Assembly: GCF_910592395.1 (NCBI RefSeq)
Contig: NC_088316.1
Coordinates: 2,790,001-2,854,000 of the forward strand
Origin: Lineus longissimus
Lineage: Eukaryota > Nemertea > Pilidiophora > Heteronemertea > Lineidae
DNA length: 64,000 nt
Direction: 5' to 3'
The position numbers were made by a program, and so were the translations under genes. Below, one piece after another: positions 1 through 11,507 of the stretch; position 1 is the first letter of the stretch, and each line of letters begins with the position of its first letter. The notes under the pieces are model-generated. The model was given only the letters and a program-made list of their open reading frames with translations, was not told the origin of the DNA and searched no databases.

Positions 1-1320
1 AAATTAAGCATGTTTTTGTGAGGGCCTGACTCTGTAGATTGAGAAACAACCACAGATTGAGAATTAATTCCACTGTGATCCATCCCAGCCATGTATTTAC
101 CACAACTTGACATTTTAATAAGCGCTATGTGACTGTGCCACACCTCTGGTCATGGATGAATACATGTCTCTGCCCATCAACATCATAAATAATTTACCAT
201 TCAATCAATTCAAAAAGAACACGTGTTTGTTCTAATCTATGTGTGGTAATGATAATGCGGGATCAATAATAATTGTCATCATTACATGCATTAAACTGGT
301 AGTGGTAAGAGGAAATGCCAGGATAGTTCATTCTAGCAAGCGCTTGCATTACATTACATGCTAGTTATCAATATGCCAAGCTATGTACACGTGTAACGTT
401 CGATCAGTCCAAGATTGGCGTAAAAATACATTACTCGGAGGATTAATGTGTGGCACGGAATGTTTTTTCACGAGCAATTCCAGTACATCTTGAATTACGA
501 GGGTCCTTGAAAAACCCATGCATATTTATCACAAATTTATGTTGTTCAATCTGTGGATGTTCCGAGTTGTGTGTGGTGCTTCAGTTCAAGCACAGTGAAA
601 CTCCCCTTAGCGGACACTTCTCTACTAAAGACACCCTCTCTAGTAAGGACACTGGATAAGGTCCAAATTTTAACTCTGTGATCTGGGCACCTCTCTATAA
701 GGACAGCATCTGTCGGTCCCGAGGGTGTCCTTAATAGGGAGGTTCCACTGTAATGTTTCCATGCCTCCGCAGGTGTTTTAGTGTTTCAGTGTTTCAGTAT
801 TGGCTTTGCTTCCCTCATGTTCAAAGTCGGGAGTGTTCCTTGTGGGATCGTCATTCCAATCCAAGCTGTTGCCCTTTATTTATGACAGTTTCGCCGGCAC
901 GTTGACTGCCCTACATTTATAGCTTTCCCAGCCTACTTGCAAATGAAAGTATATGATCGAGACGGATTTTGCAACACATAACAAAAAGCTACATTGGGAA
1001 GTATTGATTCGATATTTTGGATTTCATATGGCATGTATGGTGTTCTGAGTGCTCGAGACATAGTGTCAAGTTCTCTGCTCTGTGTATCAGATGACAAGTC
1101 TTGAGCAACTCTGTCGATTGATGGATGTGGTCGTGATGCAAACAGAAGATGTGAACAAATGTTTATTCAACGCTTTGTTTGCTGTAGTGTATAGCTGATA
1201 GCGATACTGGTGCAGTAGTACTCACAAGTCACATTGCCTTTCATTCAGTCATTCATGAGCTTGTGATGTGGGCTCTTCAATGAATCATGCAGTGGTTGTG
1301 CTGCTCACCAGCTGTTCATG
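1..1320. other. Upstream intergenic sequence
   Basis: No open frame here looks like a real gene. The only recognisable element is the short inverted-repeat transposon at 590-752. The last 100 bases lead into the TATA box of the TRIM-NHL gene. Confidence 0.5.
590..752 (+). mobile_element. Mariner-like MITE, family A copy 1
   Basis: Non-coding element with ends CAGTGAAACTC and GGTTCCACTG, followed by TA on the right. The interior repeats variants of CTCTCTATTAAGGACA in both directions. Other copies lie at 7200-7377, 7804-7880 (half), 12921-12981 (half), 14781-14958 and 17142-17282. TA target sites and short terminal repeats fit a Tc1/mariner-derived MITE. Confidence 0.7.
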
Positions 1321-1350
1321 TATAAAAGTGCACCGCGAAATTCTTCAGTG
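1321..1350 (+). promoter_or_regulatory. Core promoter (TATA + Inr) of the TRIM-NHL gene
   Basis: TATAAAAG at 1321-1328 is followed by the initiator-like TCAGTG at 1345-1350. The A at 1347 lies 26 bases from the first T of the TATA box, which is normal core-promoter spacing. The predicted 5' UTR before the first ATG (1364) is very short, about 17 nt. Activity is inferred from motif and spacing only. Confidence 0.55.
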
Positions 1351-1363
1351 GATCCACAACTAA

Positions 1364-1442
1364 ATGAATGCATCAACAAAGAGTGAAATGCCGAAAAAAG
1401 TTAAGAAGGCAAGGTCGAAGGATTCTTCTAAAGGGAATGAAG
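1364..1442 (+). CDS. TRIM-NHL protein, predicted first coding exon
   Basis: An ATG just downstream of the TATA/Inr pair opens a 26-codon frame that ends in a good donor (GAAG|GTAAGA) with one base left over. Joining that base to the exon starting at 3166 (acceptor TCTTTCCAG|GATC) gives codons G-S-S-A-N and then the ATG at 3180, all in frame. The encoded peptide is lysine-rich and hydrophilic (PKKVKKARSKD). A second in-frame ATG at 1388 may be the real start. A transcript starting near 3180 alone remains possible. Confidence 0.55.
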
Positions 1443-1609
1443 GTAAGACTTTGAGCAGTTCTGAGATGGGTAAATATGAGACGACATAATGTGCACAGCT
1501 AAGATCCCGGAAGGGGAAATAATGTAAGGGGGAGTTCTTCGACCTGAAAGAACATCCCTCCCTCCTGTTGACATTCATGTAGTCTTAACTAATATTCTGA
1601 GTTTGATTG

Positions 1610-2090
1610 GCACTTTGCAGTTCCGAGTTGAGTACAAAGTCTATGTGGTATATGAACATCAGGTTTTGAGTTGAGTAGACAGTCAGTGTCTGACTGTCTA
1701 CACGGAATGCCTGGGCACACCGATAGAAGTCGAGGACATGGTCTACATGGTCAGAAAAGGTCTGAGATGAGAGTCCAAGTTGTCAAAGATCCAAGACATC
1801 TTGGTTGAATGTATGCAAAGCCTGTGTTCTAATTTACACGAGCTTGCGGTTTTGAGTTGAGGACAGAGTCTGTGATGATGCAGTTGGGTTGAGTACAGAG
1901 GTTGCATAGAGCATAGGGATGTGCATGCAGTTTGACGATTTGAGCAGAGAATCTGAGTTGTCTGAGAGCATAGAGTTGTTTGAGTACAATACAGAGTCTG
2001 AGTTCTTTAACTTTGAGTATAAGTTTAAGGGCATGCTGTTCTGAGGTGAGTGGAAAGTCTTTCTGGCCTATCGATATGCAGTCCCAAGTT
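1610..2090. repeat. Degenerate tandem-like repeat
   Basis: Irregularly spaced variants of TTGAGTTGAGTACAGAGTCT recur at least six times. The copies are strongly diverged and the spacing is not constant, so this looks like an old minisatellite. Small open frames here are by-products of the repeat. Confidence 0.5.
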
Positions 2091-2789
2091 GAATCGAATG
2101 TCATCTTGGTCTATTAAAGTGATACTATGATGTGATTTACAACTTTGCGGAAATACGTCCGTTTTTAACTGTTGATTACAAATGTAAAGCTCAAATTTTC
2201 CATTTTGATTAGATTTATTATAAAATCGCTGAATGTAAACCACCGCGACCGCGAAAATGTTCATGTTGTGACGTCATCAACGAAAACGGCATCGAAGCGC
2301 GCCGTCCGGGCGGGATTATACCATCAATTTCTAGAAAATGTGCATTTCGATTCGAAAACCTTACCGATATATGAGAAAGTGACGTAGTCATTTGTCAAAA
2401 ACAGCTAAAACATTATGTGGTGAAATTTGACACGAGTTACCCTTTAAGTTTACATTTCAGTTGAAGCGCAGTGTCATTTATGTTATGTTGTGCATAAGTA
2501 CTTTCATTGCCTGCGGTACGCTTTATCCAATTTATTATCGTAAACATATCTGGTATTTTCATTTCAGAGTTGGCCCTGTATATTTTGCAGCAATGCCATT
2601 GTTATCCTGCCTGACAGCAGGCAGTGATTGTTATCTGATATTTCAAGATGATTCCCATGCCGGCTGCCTCGTTTTGTTGCTGTGGTGATTTCACCTGGGT
2701 GGCGAATTTTGAGCAAATACTCATCAGTCTGATGACATGGAGTTAACCCCCCCCACCTGGTACAGAACACTGTCATTGACACAGCATTT

Positions 2790-3030
2790 ATTGAGTCTTT
2801 TATATAGCGCAATTCCGTGACACTTTAGTTCTCGCTCAAAGCGCTTTGGGATATCATATTATTACCCCGGTCTCCACAGAAATCAATCAGGGGTTTCAAG
2901 GAGCAACCACAAGGCGCTCACTTGAACTCGACCAGTAGGGGAACTAAGCATCGACTCGGCCGGGATTCGAACCCACGACCTCCTGATCATGAGGCCGACT
3001 CTCTTCCACTGTGCTACCGCTGCCCCATTG
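2790..3030 (-). mobile_element. tRNA-derived SINE
   Basis: On the minus strand the element begins near 3028 with a tRNA-like head: an A-box-like GGTAGCACAGTGGAAGAG and a B box GGTTCGAATCCCGG about 35 bases later. The body ends with AAAGCGCTTTGAGCG and GCGCTATATAAAAG, a stem-like tail of the kind SINEs share with L2/CR1 LINEs. The arms do not fold into a full cloverleaf, so it is not a tRNA gene. A diverged relative is at 35830-35990. Confidence 0.7.
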
Positions 3031-3165
3031 TTCCACCGTTATGTCTGGGGAATCATCTATACGATAAAATTCATAATCTGTAAATTTACACTTTCAGAAA
3101 AAGTTCCTTTGTCGCGTAATCAATAGATTTCGTTGACTGATCGTGTCTCTCGTCTGTCTTTCCAG

Positions 3166-5246
3166 GATCTTCCGCAAACATGGCCGCCAACGGAACCGAC
3201 GACGCCAACGACCTTCTGACGTGTTGCATCTGTTTATACGCATACGACGACGTCAACCGTCTGCCAAAACTCCTCCCCTGCCATCATTCGTTCTGTCTTG
3301 ACTGCCTCATACAGCTCGCGCGGAACCAGGTCAAGTTCGATTGTCCGAATTGTCGTCGAACTGTCGAATTGGAAGAAGCTGGCGACGTGTCCATTCTCCA
3401 AACGAACTTCTACGTCACGCACATGAAGGAGTTAATGACCCTGAAGCGTAAAAAGAAGCCGCGTGGTTGCAAGCGCCATAGTCAACCTTTGACGTTCTTT
3501 TGCATAAAGTGTGAGATCCCGGTGTGCCAGGAGTGCACGTACGCCGAGCACTCCGCCGCTAACGGCCACAGTATTCAAGATTTGAAGAATGCTGTGGACG
3601 AGCAACGGCGTACCGTCGAGATGGAGATTTCGGAAGCGCAGGGTACAATCATGACGAATATGTCACAATCGAAATACTTGGACGCTGAAATTAGTAATCT
3701 GTTTGCGAGTAAGGAGACCACCCTGGCCCATATTGATAAGACGTTCGACACGTTTATTCAGTATATCAATCGCCGTCGTAATAAACTGAAAGAACAAGTG
3801 AACGAAATTCATAGAGGGCGCCGCGATACCATGAATCGCCATTTAGAGGATTTGAAGCAGCAAACGTCGAGACTTAGCAACGCAGTTGAGCAGTGCGAGA
3901 CTGCCGTATCCATTGGTTCAATATCTGACATGGTATCAACGAAAACTATGATGCGTAACAAACGATCGGAGACGCAGAAAAATACTCGTAAAGTTCGCGT
4001 GGGGCCAAATAATATCAAATTCGACCAAAAACAGGGTGAGGATAGATTCTTTAGCTGCCTGCAGGAACTCGGTAAAGTGCTCTGTGATAGTATGCTGCCC
4101 TCTATTGTGGAGATTCGTCCCCATCCGTCGGTCGCTAGTATCTTCGCGAGAATATCTATGACTCTTTATAGTTACAACGGCGACAAGATCGAACAGAATG
4201 CAAACGACGAATGTCCGGTCACCGTGGAAGTGAAAGATCCAGAGGACTACCATATCCGCAACATGGTGCAGTACCGCGGCAATGGTGCCTATGACATCAC
4301 GTATCGTCCACAAATCTCGGGTGATCATTACCTCAAGGTCTTATTCAAAGGTCACCCGATCAAAGGTGGCGATTACGTTGTACCTGTTCACAGCAACAAC
4401 CCGGTGTTAAAGTTTGGCAAAAAGGGTGAGAAAGCGTGCGGGGAGTTTATGTACCCTCGTGCCGTCTGTGTGGACAAAAAGAACTGTGTGTATGTGGTTG
4501 ATACGGGCAACTGCTGCATCCAGAAATTCAGCCACGTGGGCGAGTTCATATTCCAGTTTCAGATCATTAAAGAAAATGACGCGTATTCAGGGTGTGGTAT
4601 CGCGATAAATCATGAAACGAATGTCCTCCTATGCACTGAGGTTTGTGTTGACTCCGCTGACCTCTCGTCTGCACATTCCGTGCTGTTCTACTCAATGGAG
4701 GGTCAGTTGATTCACCGTATCTCCGACCCGGTCAACATGAAACGTGGATTGTGTGTCGCCGTCAATAGCATCGGCCATATCATCGTTGCCGACTTTGAGA
4801 ACAACTTCCTGCTCATCTACGACAAACATGGCCGTCTGATTAAGAAAATCGGCCAATCGGGTAGCGCTGCGGGTCAATTCAATCACCCGACGTTCGTCTG
4901 TGTGGGTCAGGACGACAGAATCATCGTCTCGGATGCAGACAATAACCGGATCCAAGTCTTTGATAAAGATGGTAGCTATTTGTATCATTTTGGTAGCAAG
5001 GGGTCTGGGAAGGGAAAGTTTTCGCAGCCATTTGGCGTCGGCGCTGACGTTCACGGAAACGTTTTGGTTGTCGACAGTGGGAACAAGCGCATCCAAGTTT
5101 TCAAACAGGATGGGACGTACGTATCGAGTATCGAGAGTTTGGATGATATGCTGTTTGCACCGCGGGGAATCGCGATAACGTCCGATGGACACGCATGGGT
5201 GGCTGACAGGGACAATCACTGCATCAAGAAGTTCAGATACATGTAA
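3166..5246 (+). CDS. TRIM-NHL RING-type E3 ligase/RNA-regulator, TRIM2/3/71-like (large exon)
   Basis: From the ATG at 3180 this encodes 688 residues (719 with the upstream exon). Domains in order, numbered from 3180: a C3HC4 RING (15-62; CCIC, PCHHSFC, CPNC), a B-box 2 zinc site (about 95-137; CKRH, CIKCEIPVCQEC), a coiled coil (about 140-250), a filamin/ABP280 repeat (about 305-400) and NHL beta-propeller blades to the C-terminus (for example YVVDTGNCCIQKF, IVSDADNNRIQVF, LVVDSGNKRIQVF, WVADRDNHCIKKF). Proteins with this layout are ubiquitin ligases, and some bind RNA through the NHL propeller. The order matches TRIM2/TRIM3/TRIM71. All zinc ligands look intact. Which paralogue it is cannot be decided here. 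Confidence 0.93.
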
Positions 5247-5645
5247 ACTTTCACTTCTGATGTGATGCGTCTGCTTGCATATTTTGTTTTAGAGTGACAG
5301 TAGAGTAGTGTACATGCATGTATAGTAAAGTTGTAAAAAACTATAGTACTTGTCTCATGAAACAGATCGAACAAAATTGTTGGAGAATGGGACCATTCCA
5401 CTCAGACTTAAGATTATTTTGTCTTGTGGGGGTGAATCTTAAACGACTTTGCTCACTTGGCCACTGTCGTAATGAGTACGAATCTTGGCATGATCTATAT
5501 ATAAATGTCCTTGACCTTGCTCTTGACTTACCGAGTGACTCCGTTCTCTGCAAGCATCAACATGATTTATATGATCTATAGGGCAAAGATTTGAAAACTC
5601 GCTGGTTTTGAACTTTCGTTTGGAGATGGGAGTGAACCAAACGTG

Positions 5646-5651
5646 AATAAA
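5646..5651 (+). terminator. Candidate poly(A) signal, TRIM-NHL gene
   Basis: First AATAAA after the stop codon, 400 bases downstream. A second AATAAA at 10667-10672 is followed by a T/GT-rich stretch (TGTCTTTTTGTACT), so a long 3' UTR is also possible. TRIM-NHL genes often have long 3' UTRs. Confidence 0.35.
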
Positions 5652-6272
5652 ATGGCATATGCAGGTACTCAATATTCCTCAAGATTGCAGCTCTTGTGGA
5701 GTTTGGGGTCATACATGTGACGTCATCGAATTTAGTCGTGACGTCTTCATGTATTGCATTATGACATGACAATATCATGATCTCATGCTCCGCTGAACAT
5801 TCCAGTAATTCAATCTATTCACATGGGCGTCTCTGTAAGGGACATCATGTCTTTTGACCCGGACATGTGCTGCACTCTGACAGAGAAATACAGCCTATTA
5901 ATTCACACCACAGGTGGGTGGGTTCAATTTATAGTGTGATCAGTCTGCATCTGCTATCAAAAATGTCAAAAGTTCAAGGAAAAATCAATGCAATATTTGG
6001 TTCTCGGCTGTTTTGTATTTAAGGGTCTCTAGCAGGTGGTGGTCATTGGTTACCTCACGTCCCCAGGTATGCTACCAAATAGCTGTATACATGCTTCCCG
6101 AAATTGGTGGCTTGCATTGGAACTAACTTTTTCCCCCTTGTACGTCATTAAAGGCATTCAAGTGTGTTGGTCAACCATGACTATCTCCTTTGTCCCTCCA
6201 CCATAAGGCCTAGTTTCCCCTTGTGACATCACTATTTCGAACTGATTTCTCAGCGCCCCATTTCTGGAAAGG

Positions 6273-6420
6273 TGTATAGTACCCCGGCCCAGGTATATGG
6301 CACGGCTTAACCTGCCGGCCATGAGGGAATTCCTTTATGGCCCAGTGGTTGGCGCGTTGGCCCCAGAGTGGAAGTTAAGCAACGGTCAACCTTTGGATCG
6401 GTGACCGGCGCGTACCATAC
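6273..6420 (+). mobile_element. Possible SINE with 5S/tRNA-like promoter boxes
   Basis: GAAGTTAAGCAACG followed by CTTTGGATCGGTGACCGGC resembles the internal promoter half of 5S rRNA (box A, intermediate element, box C). Just upstream, ATGGCCCAGTGGTTGG looks like a tRNA A box. It is too diverged and too short to be a functional 5S gene. Confidence 0.3.
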
Positions 6421-7199
6421 AATAGCTATAATTCTTGAATGGACGCAATGTTTTACAACGCATGCACAAGAACAATGAAAACACAATGTATGAAGGCGGA
6501 AGGATCTTTTACGCCATTCCTATAGTTTATGTAACATTCATTCATCTGTGACCTTTTATGCCCCTGTCTCTGGAAGAAAGGATTAAAAATCCACCCAGAA
6601 AGAAATTCGGATTGTTAAACTGTGCAGGGTCAGAGGTGTTAAGCGCTCGATGGAGTTCTGTATCGGGAAAAACTGGTGTGAGGTAACAGACAGTCACCAC
6701 CTGTGTCACTACAGGGTGGCCCAGAAATATTTTCCCGCGCACACTAGAATTCTATTGTGTATCCATTGTGTGAGGGAAAATAATTCTGGGCCATCCTGTA
6801 GTTTAAAAAAGCACCAAAGTCCTGCCTTTTTGGTGGCTGCAAAAAGGTACTAGTACATGTATTTGTCTAATGGGAACTGTTGTACAGATGATGCACATGA
6901 TATAAACTGCAGACCAGTAATTTTGTGAGCTTATTATTTTTATGATCAGGGGTGATGACTTTTAAGATAGAAGTAAGAGGTGCTAAAACCTTTCTCCTAT
7001 GCATTTTCTGTGTATTATCTTGGCTTTGAAAATATTGGGGTGACATGTCGATAAAGTTTTATCTTTTAGACTTTTAGGGCTCGTAGTGTTAGGAGACTTG
7101 GTGCTATTTTTGCTTCTAGTTCTAGTCAATATACATGTAGTTATTCTTTTTAAAAAGCTAATTAATTTTTGGAATGGTTTTGGTTTGGTGTCTACATAC

Positions 7200-7377
7200 A
7201 GTAGCACCTCTCCATTAAGGACACCCTCGAGACTGACAAGTGCTGTCCTTAAAAGAGGGGTGTCCTGATTAGAGAGGTCAAATTGAATGGAGACAACCAA
7301 TTTGGGACCAAACCGAGTGTCCGTAATAGAGAGGTTGTCCTTAATAGAGAGGTGTCCGCTAAGGTTGGTTCCACTGT
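7200..7377 (-). mobile_element. Mariner-like MITE, family A copy 2
   Basis: TA-flanked, non-coding copy in reverse orientation to copy 1. It starts CAGTAGCACCTC, ends GGTTGGTTCCACTG, and has internal GTCCTTAATAGAGAGG repeats. Confidence 0.7.
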
Positions 7378-7803
7378 ATTATGTTTTAAAGTTTTCTGTA
7401 TGTCGGGGCAGACGTGGCTGGTTCTCCTGGAGATATTCCTCTCGTTTCAAAACCAGGAAGACATTTTACAGCCGCCTGTGTACACACACTTGGGGGCCGA
7501 CCAGCTGTAGGAAGTACAAGTACGAACTAAAAGAAATCAATATTTGATAAACCTTCTGGTGGGATGGTGAAAAATGATGGTAAAAAATCAATAGCATGGT
7601 TGTGTGTTATCAGTGATGTCATGACCTCACTTCCAAGAAATGATATCCGCATGTGACTTTTGAGTGTTTGCCCAGCTCTGACAAATTTCTTGTAGTTTGT
7701 TTGCAAACACTTCAAGGGCTCAAAGAATATCTCTGTGTTTATATTGTACAAATTAAAGTTAACCCTCGCAGCCCTGCTATGGAAGTACTGGTATATCTAT
7801 TGT

Positions 7804-7880
7804 ACAGTGGAACCTCCCTTAGCAGACACCTCTCTATTAAGGACAACCTCTCTATTAAGGACACAAGTTTTGGTCCCAAG
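7804..7880 (+). mobile_element. Mariner-like MITE, family A, 5' half
   Basis: Starts CAGTGGAACCTCCC after TA, carries two direct copies of CCTCTCTATTAAGGACA, then loses similarity after TTTGGTCCC. It is a truncated copy. Confidence 0.65.
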
Positions 7881-9907
7881 GTGGTCTGCGCCATTTCCTC
7901 TCATATGTCCTCTCACTGTGCCATGCTCTCAGCCATTAAAATATGCTCCCAAACAACATTAAGAGTTTAAAAATGTGAAGTTGGGTGTTTTTTTTCTCCA
8001 GTTATGCGAGTGGAAGGGATGAGTGTTACATGCTGTCATGCATGCACCGTTTAACTCAATAAAGATAATGGATTGAAGCTTATTCCTAGCCACCTGCTAC
8101 CAATAAATCCACAGTCCCTCAAGAGGAGAGAGGCCAGACTGATGTATTCACTAGACCGCCTTCCCATTAATGAATTACATTATAAGAATAAAAGTATACA
8201 TGAATAATAAAATCATATTTTCTTGATCAGCATATAATTTTGTTGAGACTAGGTTTTGACACTTCTGTGTGTTTATCTTCAAAAAGGCTCTGTAACCTTG
8301 AAGAAAACTGAATAAATGCACTCGTACATTGTTTGTAGACTTCAGCTCTGTCTTAAAAAAGATTTATTGCTTCTTGCCTCAATTCTGTTTTGCTCTGGTC
8401 TCTACACTGCCTGAGTGTCACCCTGGTGCGTTTCCCAACTTGGCAAGAGTTAGTCTGGCAGTCCAGCTTACCGAGCCTGCTTGCTCTTGCCTCACCTGGG
8501 AGAGGATAACGTTTTTCTCTACCATTCGAAAAAAGGTTTTTTGAGTGTAAACATCGTAACTTAAATGAAATATGTTGTGTTTTTAAATCTGTCAGTGTTA
8601 AGGAGGCTCTTCGAGCGCATGAAATATGCCTCTAGAGAAATGGCACCACAACTTTGTTTGTTTAGAGGACTGGTTAGATATGTGTGATTCTTTACAAATT
8701 GGGAAGATGGTACTCCATGAGGGTAAATGCATGTGTACTTGGCATAATATCTGTACCGTACTTGTAATCACTCGTCCCTAGACAATCTGTATTGACTTTC
8801 TCAGAATATTATATGCCATATTGATCAATATGTTGATTGAATGTATGGCCATCCAACAGTTGAGAGCTTAATTTGCCAATATAGATTTTATTCTGAAATA
8901 GCAGCTAATTTTGTAATAGCTTGGCAATTTGTGCCATGTTCGAATACATATGGCAAAGGCGTAGTTGGAATTTTCAGGGGGTGGGAAATACAACAGATAA
9001 TCATGGTCGTGGTTTGGTTTGAAATTGAGAGATTTTCTCACTCTCGGTCTCAGTGAAAATTTTCAAATAGTTTTTTTCAGTATGAGTATAAAGTCTGCAG
9101 TGGTGTATCTGAGGAAAAGCAGGGTGCCCTAGAGTAAGTGGTTTCTAGGGTCAATCTACCAAAGTTACGATGGTTGATTTGAAAAAACATCAGGCTAAAC
9201 TTTAGAATCCCCGATCGGAAATGACGTAGTTTGATCGCATTCAACTATAAATCCATTGAACAGTGGTGCTTCGTTAGTCAACCGATGACCTTTTTTTGGG
9301 GTGTGATCGGGGATTGTAAACTCGTTCCAAACATCAAATGGGAGATGGGCCACCCACCCCTGTTTCCTGGATCATACCAATGCTCTGTGATGTGTTTGGA
9401 AAATTGACAGTGGATAAGCTTACAAAACTGTATTGCCAGAATGGGACCATTCTGATTTTTTAATTAAAGCACTGTTAGTTAGACAAAATATGTATAAAGT
9501 GGTCCGGTTTCAGCTTTGTATATTTGTCTACACAGTGATTGCTTTTCGACTGTGAAGCCACCTGGTGTTAAATGTTGGAACTGAAATGTTGCAGTTCCTG
9601 TCTCTATCGATAGTTTTGGTTTGTTGACTGTCCAGGGTGGTTACTGTTTTGGCTTATCATATTAGTTTGATTTTAGAAGAGTTGAATACTTTCTATAACG
9701 AGTGCCATATTAAGGGTGTATTCGATTTGATAGTTCATAATCCATGTGGGTGAAATAAATGAATTAGAAAACTCTTGTCAATAATCACATGAATTTATTG
9801 CGGATGCTCAATATAAACTTTGTGTACTTCACACTTGGTAGATCCGTTGTCCACTGTTAGTGATTATTCATGAGTCTTAATTTTTCCTGCTTGTCAGACA
9901 AGGATCA

Positions 9908-10122
9908 AGGATTAATCATGGGCACCACCATTTCGGCTGGAACTTGCAATCCTAAAGCCATCAGAACTCCTTCAAAACAAGTGTATGCCAATTCAAAGGG
10001 TGGCAATATCTTCTTTGCTTTCCAGAGAATAGCTTCCCAGATTTTAAAATGGAATTCACGTCATTTTGAAGAAGTATTGATTTCAAATTCTAGCCAAAAT
10101 GGAGGTACCTATGGTCATCCTT
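9908..10122. mobile_element. MITE, family B copy 1
   Basis: Inverted ends of about 45 bases: the left begins AAGGATTAATCATGGGCACC and contains GGCTGGAACTTGCAATCC; the right contains TTTCAAATTCTAGCCAAAAT and ends ATGGTCATCCTT. The interior is non-coding. Related sequences lie at 21577-21772 and 35097-35205. Confidence 0.55.
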
Positions 10123-11073
10123 CAAAAGGCTCAATCAAGAAATGCTGATGAAAATAGGGCATTTGAATAGCCCTGTGAAAATTTCTTGGCGAGATGATCC
10201 TTCTAAGCTACTGTTGGTTCACTTGTAACATATATCTTGCAAACTAGGCCTAGTTGTTACTGTAAGAAACATGTCAACGCGATAATAAGAGCTAACATGC
10301 TTTCTAACAACAGACCCTAAGTGCTACATCTAGGTAGGATTAGATGCTAGTTTTTGCTAAGTAATGCAGTCATCTCTGAACTAATGATATTTACTACAAG
10401 AATGAAGGTATCTCTCCTTTTCTTTAGCTATTCTAAATAATGAGTGTGTGTTGGGGGCTATGCCATTGGTCATTTTTGAGAAGTCGTCATATAATCTGTA
10501 GTTTATCTTATAAATGGAATGTGCTATTGCTAGTCATGTAATGCTTTGTAAATTATACCAGCAATTTGGCTTGATGTAATAGACAATATCACTGCTTGTA
10601 CGATGTATTCATGTACATGCACATTTCCAAGGTTCTATATATGTATCCGAGCAGATGAAACATTCCAATAAAATTATTGAGAAGATAAAAATGTCTTTTT
10701 GTACTCTTTCTCAACACCCTTCCCTCTGGAGACTAACCAGAAGGTGATATTTGCAACATTGATTTGTTGATGCCACCGTGCTGAACTCCGGGGGGGAACT
10801 CAAGTGTCAAATTTCCAAATTTTCAAACGTGTTGCGTCTTCTAGTCTATGGCATAGAGCAATTTTGAGGTGTATCTTCTTCTGCAATCGTCTTCTACCTT
10901 AACTATAACCAGTCCATCCTCTTGCAAACAGGGTCTACAACACAACTTTTCCTTACGCATGTTTCCGTGGGAATAAGTATGTATCGAGTGAAATGGCCTG
11001 ATATTGTCAGGATGTAACCAGTCCTGTGGCAGAGACCTGTTTGCCAACCATAGGTCTGATGCCACAAGGAAAT

Positions 11074-11330
11074 AAGGTGGTCTGTTGAGGCATTCTTAGC
11101 TGAGAGTGCGCACCCAGTGGATGTCAGTGTGGCCAGTGCTCCATCTTCAATCAGGTTTTATTTTGGAGTTTCCATCTCCTAGTCTGGTTACCATTACCTA
11201 TAAGGTGGTCTGTATCTAGGCATTATTGGCTGAGCGTGTGCACCCAGTGGACGTCAGTGTGGCCAGTGCTCAACCTTCAATCAGGTTTTATTTGGGAGTT
11301 TCCGTTTCCTAGTCTGGTTACCATTGTCTG
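11074..11330. repeat. Tandem duplication, two units of about 125 bp
   Basis: Both units contain AAGGTGGTCTGT, CACCCAGTGGA, GTCAGTGTGGCCAGTGCTC, TCAATCAGGTTTTATTT and TAGTCTGGTTACCATT in the same order. They differ at scattered positions. No coding function is visible. Confidence 0.75.
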
Positions 11331-11507
11331 ACTGAGGAGCCCGAAAAACCTGATTTGATTTCGGAGTTTACTCTCCAAGACTGGGTGCCTACAAGGGTAA
11401 AGGTGGTGAGTCTCCCCAAGGTGGGGAGTGCCAGATGTCCTGTTTGTTGTGATTGTGACTTTGTCTCTAGATCTGTCTTATGTTCAGGGTAAGAAATGAT
11501 ACTGCTT

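Larger units (their letters stand above)
1443..3165 (+). other. Intron 1 of the TRIM-NHL gene
   Basis: Begins GTAAGA and ends in a strong pyrimidine tract plus TCCAG. It contains a degenerate repeat (1610-2090), an AT-rich stretch (about 2115-2445) bounded by imperfect inverted ends like TTAAAGTGATACT and holding one palindromic CRE (TGACGTCA, near 2267), and a SINE at 2790-3030. Confidence 0.5.

Noticed and set aside
2935-3028. tRNA gene on the minus strand
   Set aside because: A and B boxes are present but the acceptor and anticodon arms do not pair; the following body and tail mark it as a SINE.
3936-4328. 130-residue minus-strand frame
   Set aside because: Antisense shadow of the coiled-coil and filamin part of the TRIM-NHL exon.
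4692-5219. 175-residue minus-strand frame
   Set aside because: Lies antisense within the NHL-coding exon; no domain, and explained by the codon pattern of the real gene.
9160-9330. Possible MITE around GAATCCCCGATCG / TGATCGGGGATTG
   Set aside because: Only about 12 bases pair, and no flanking duplication or second copy was seen.
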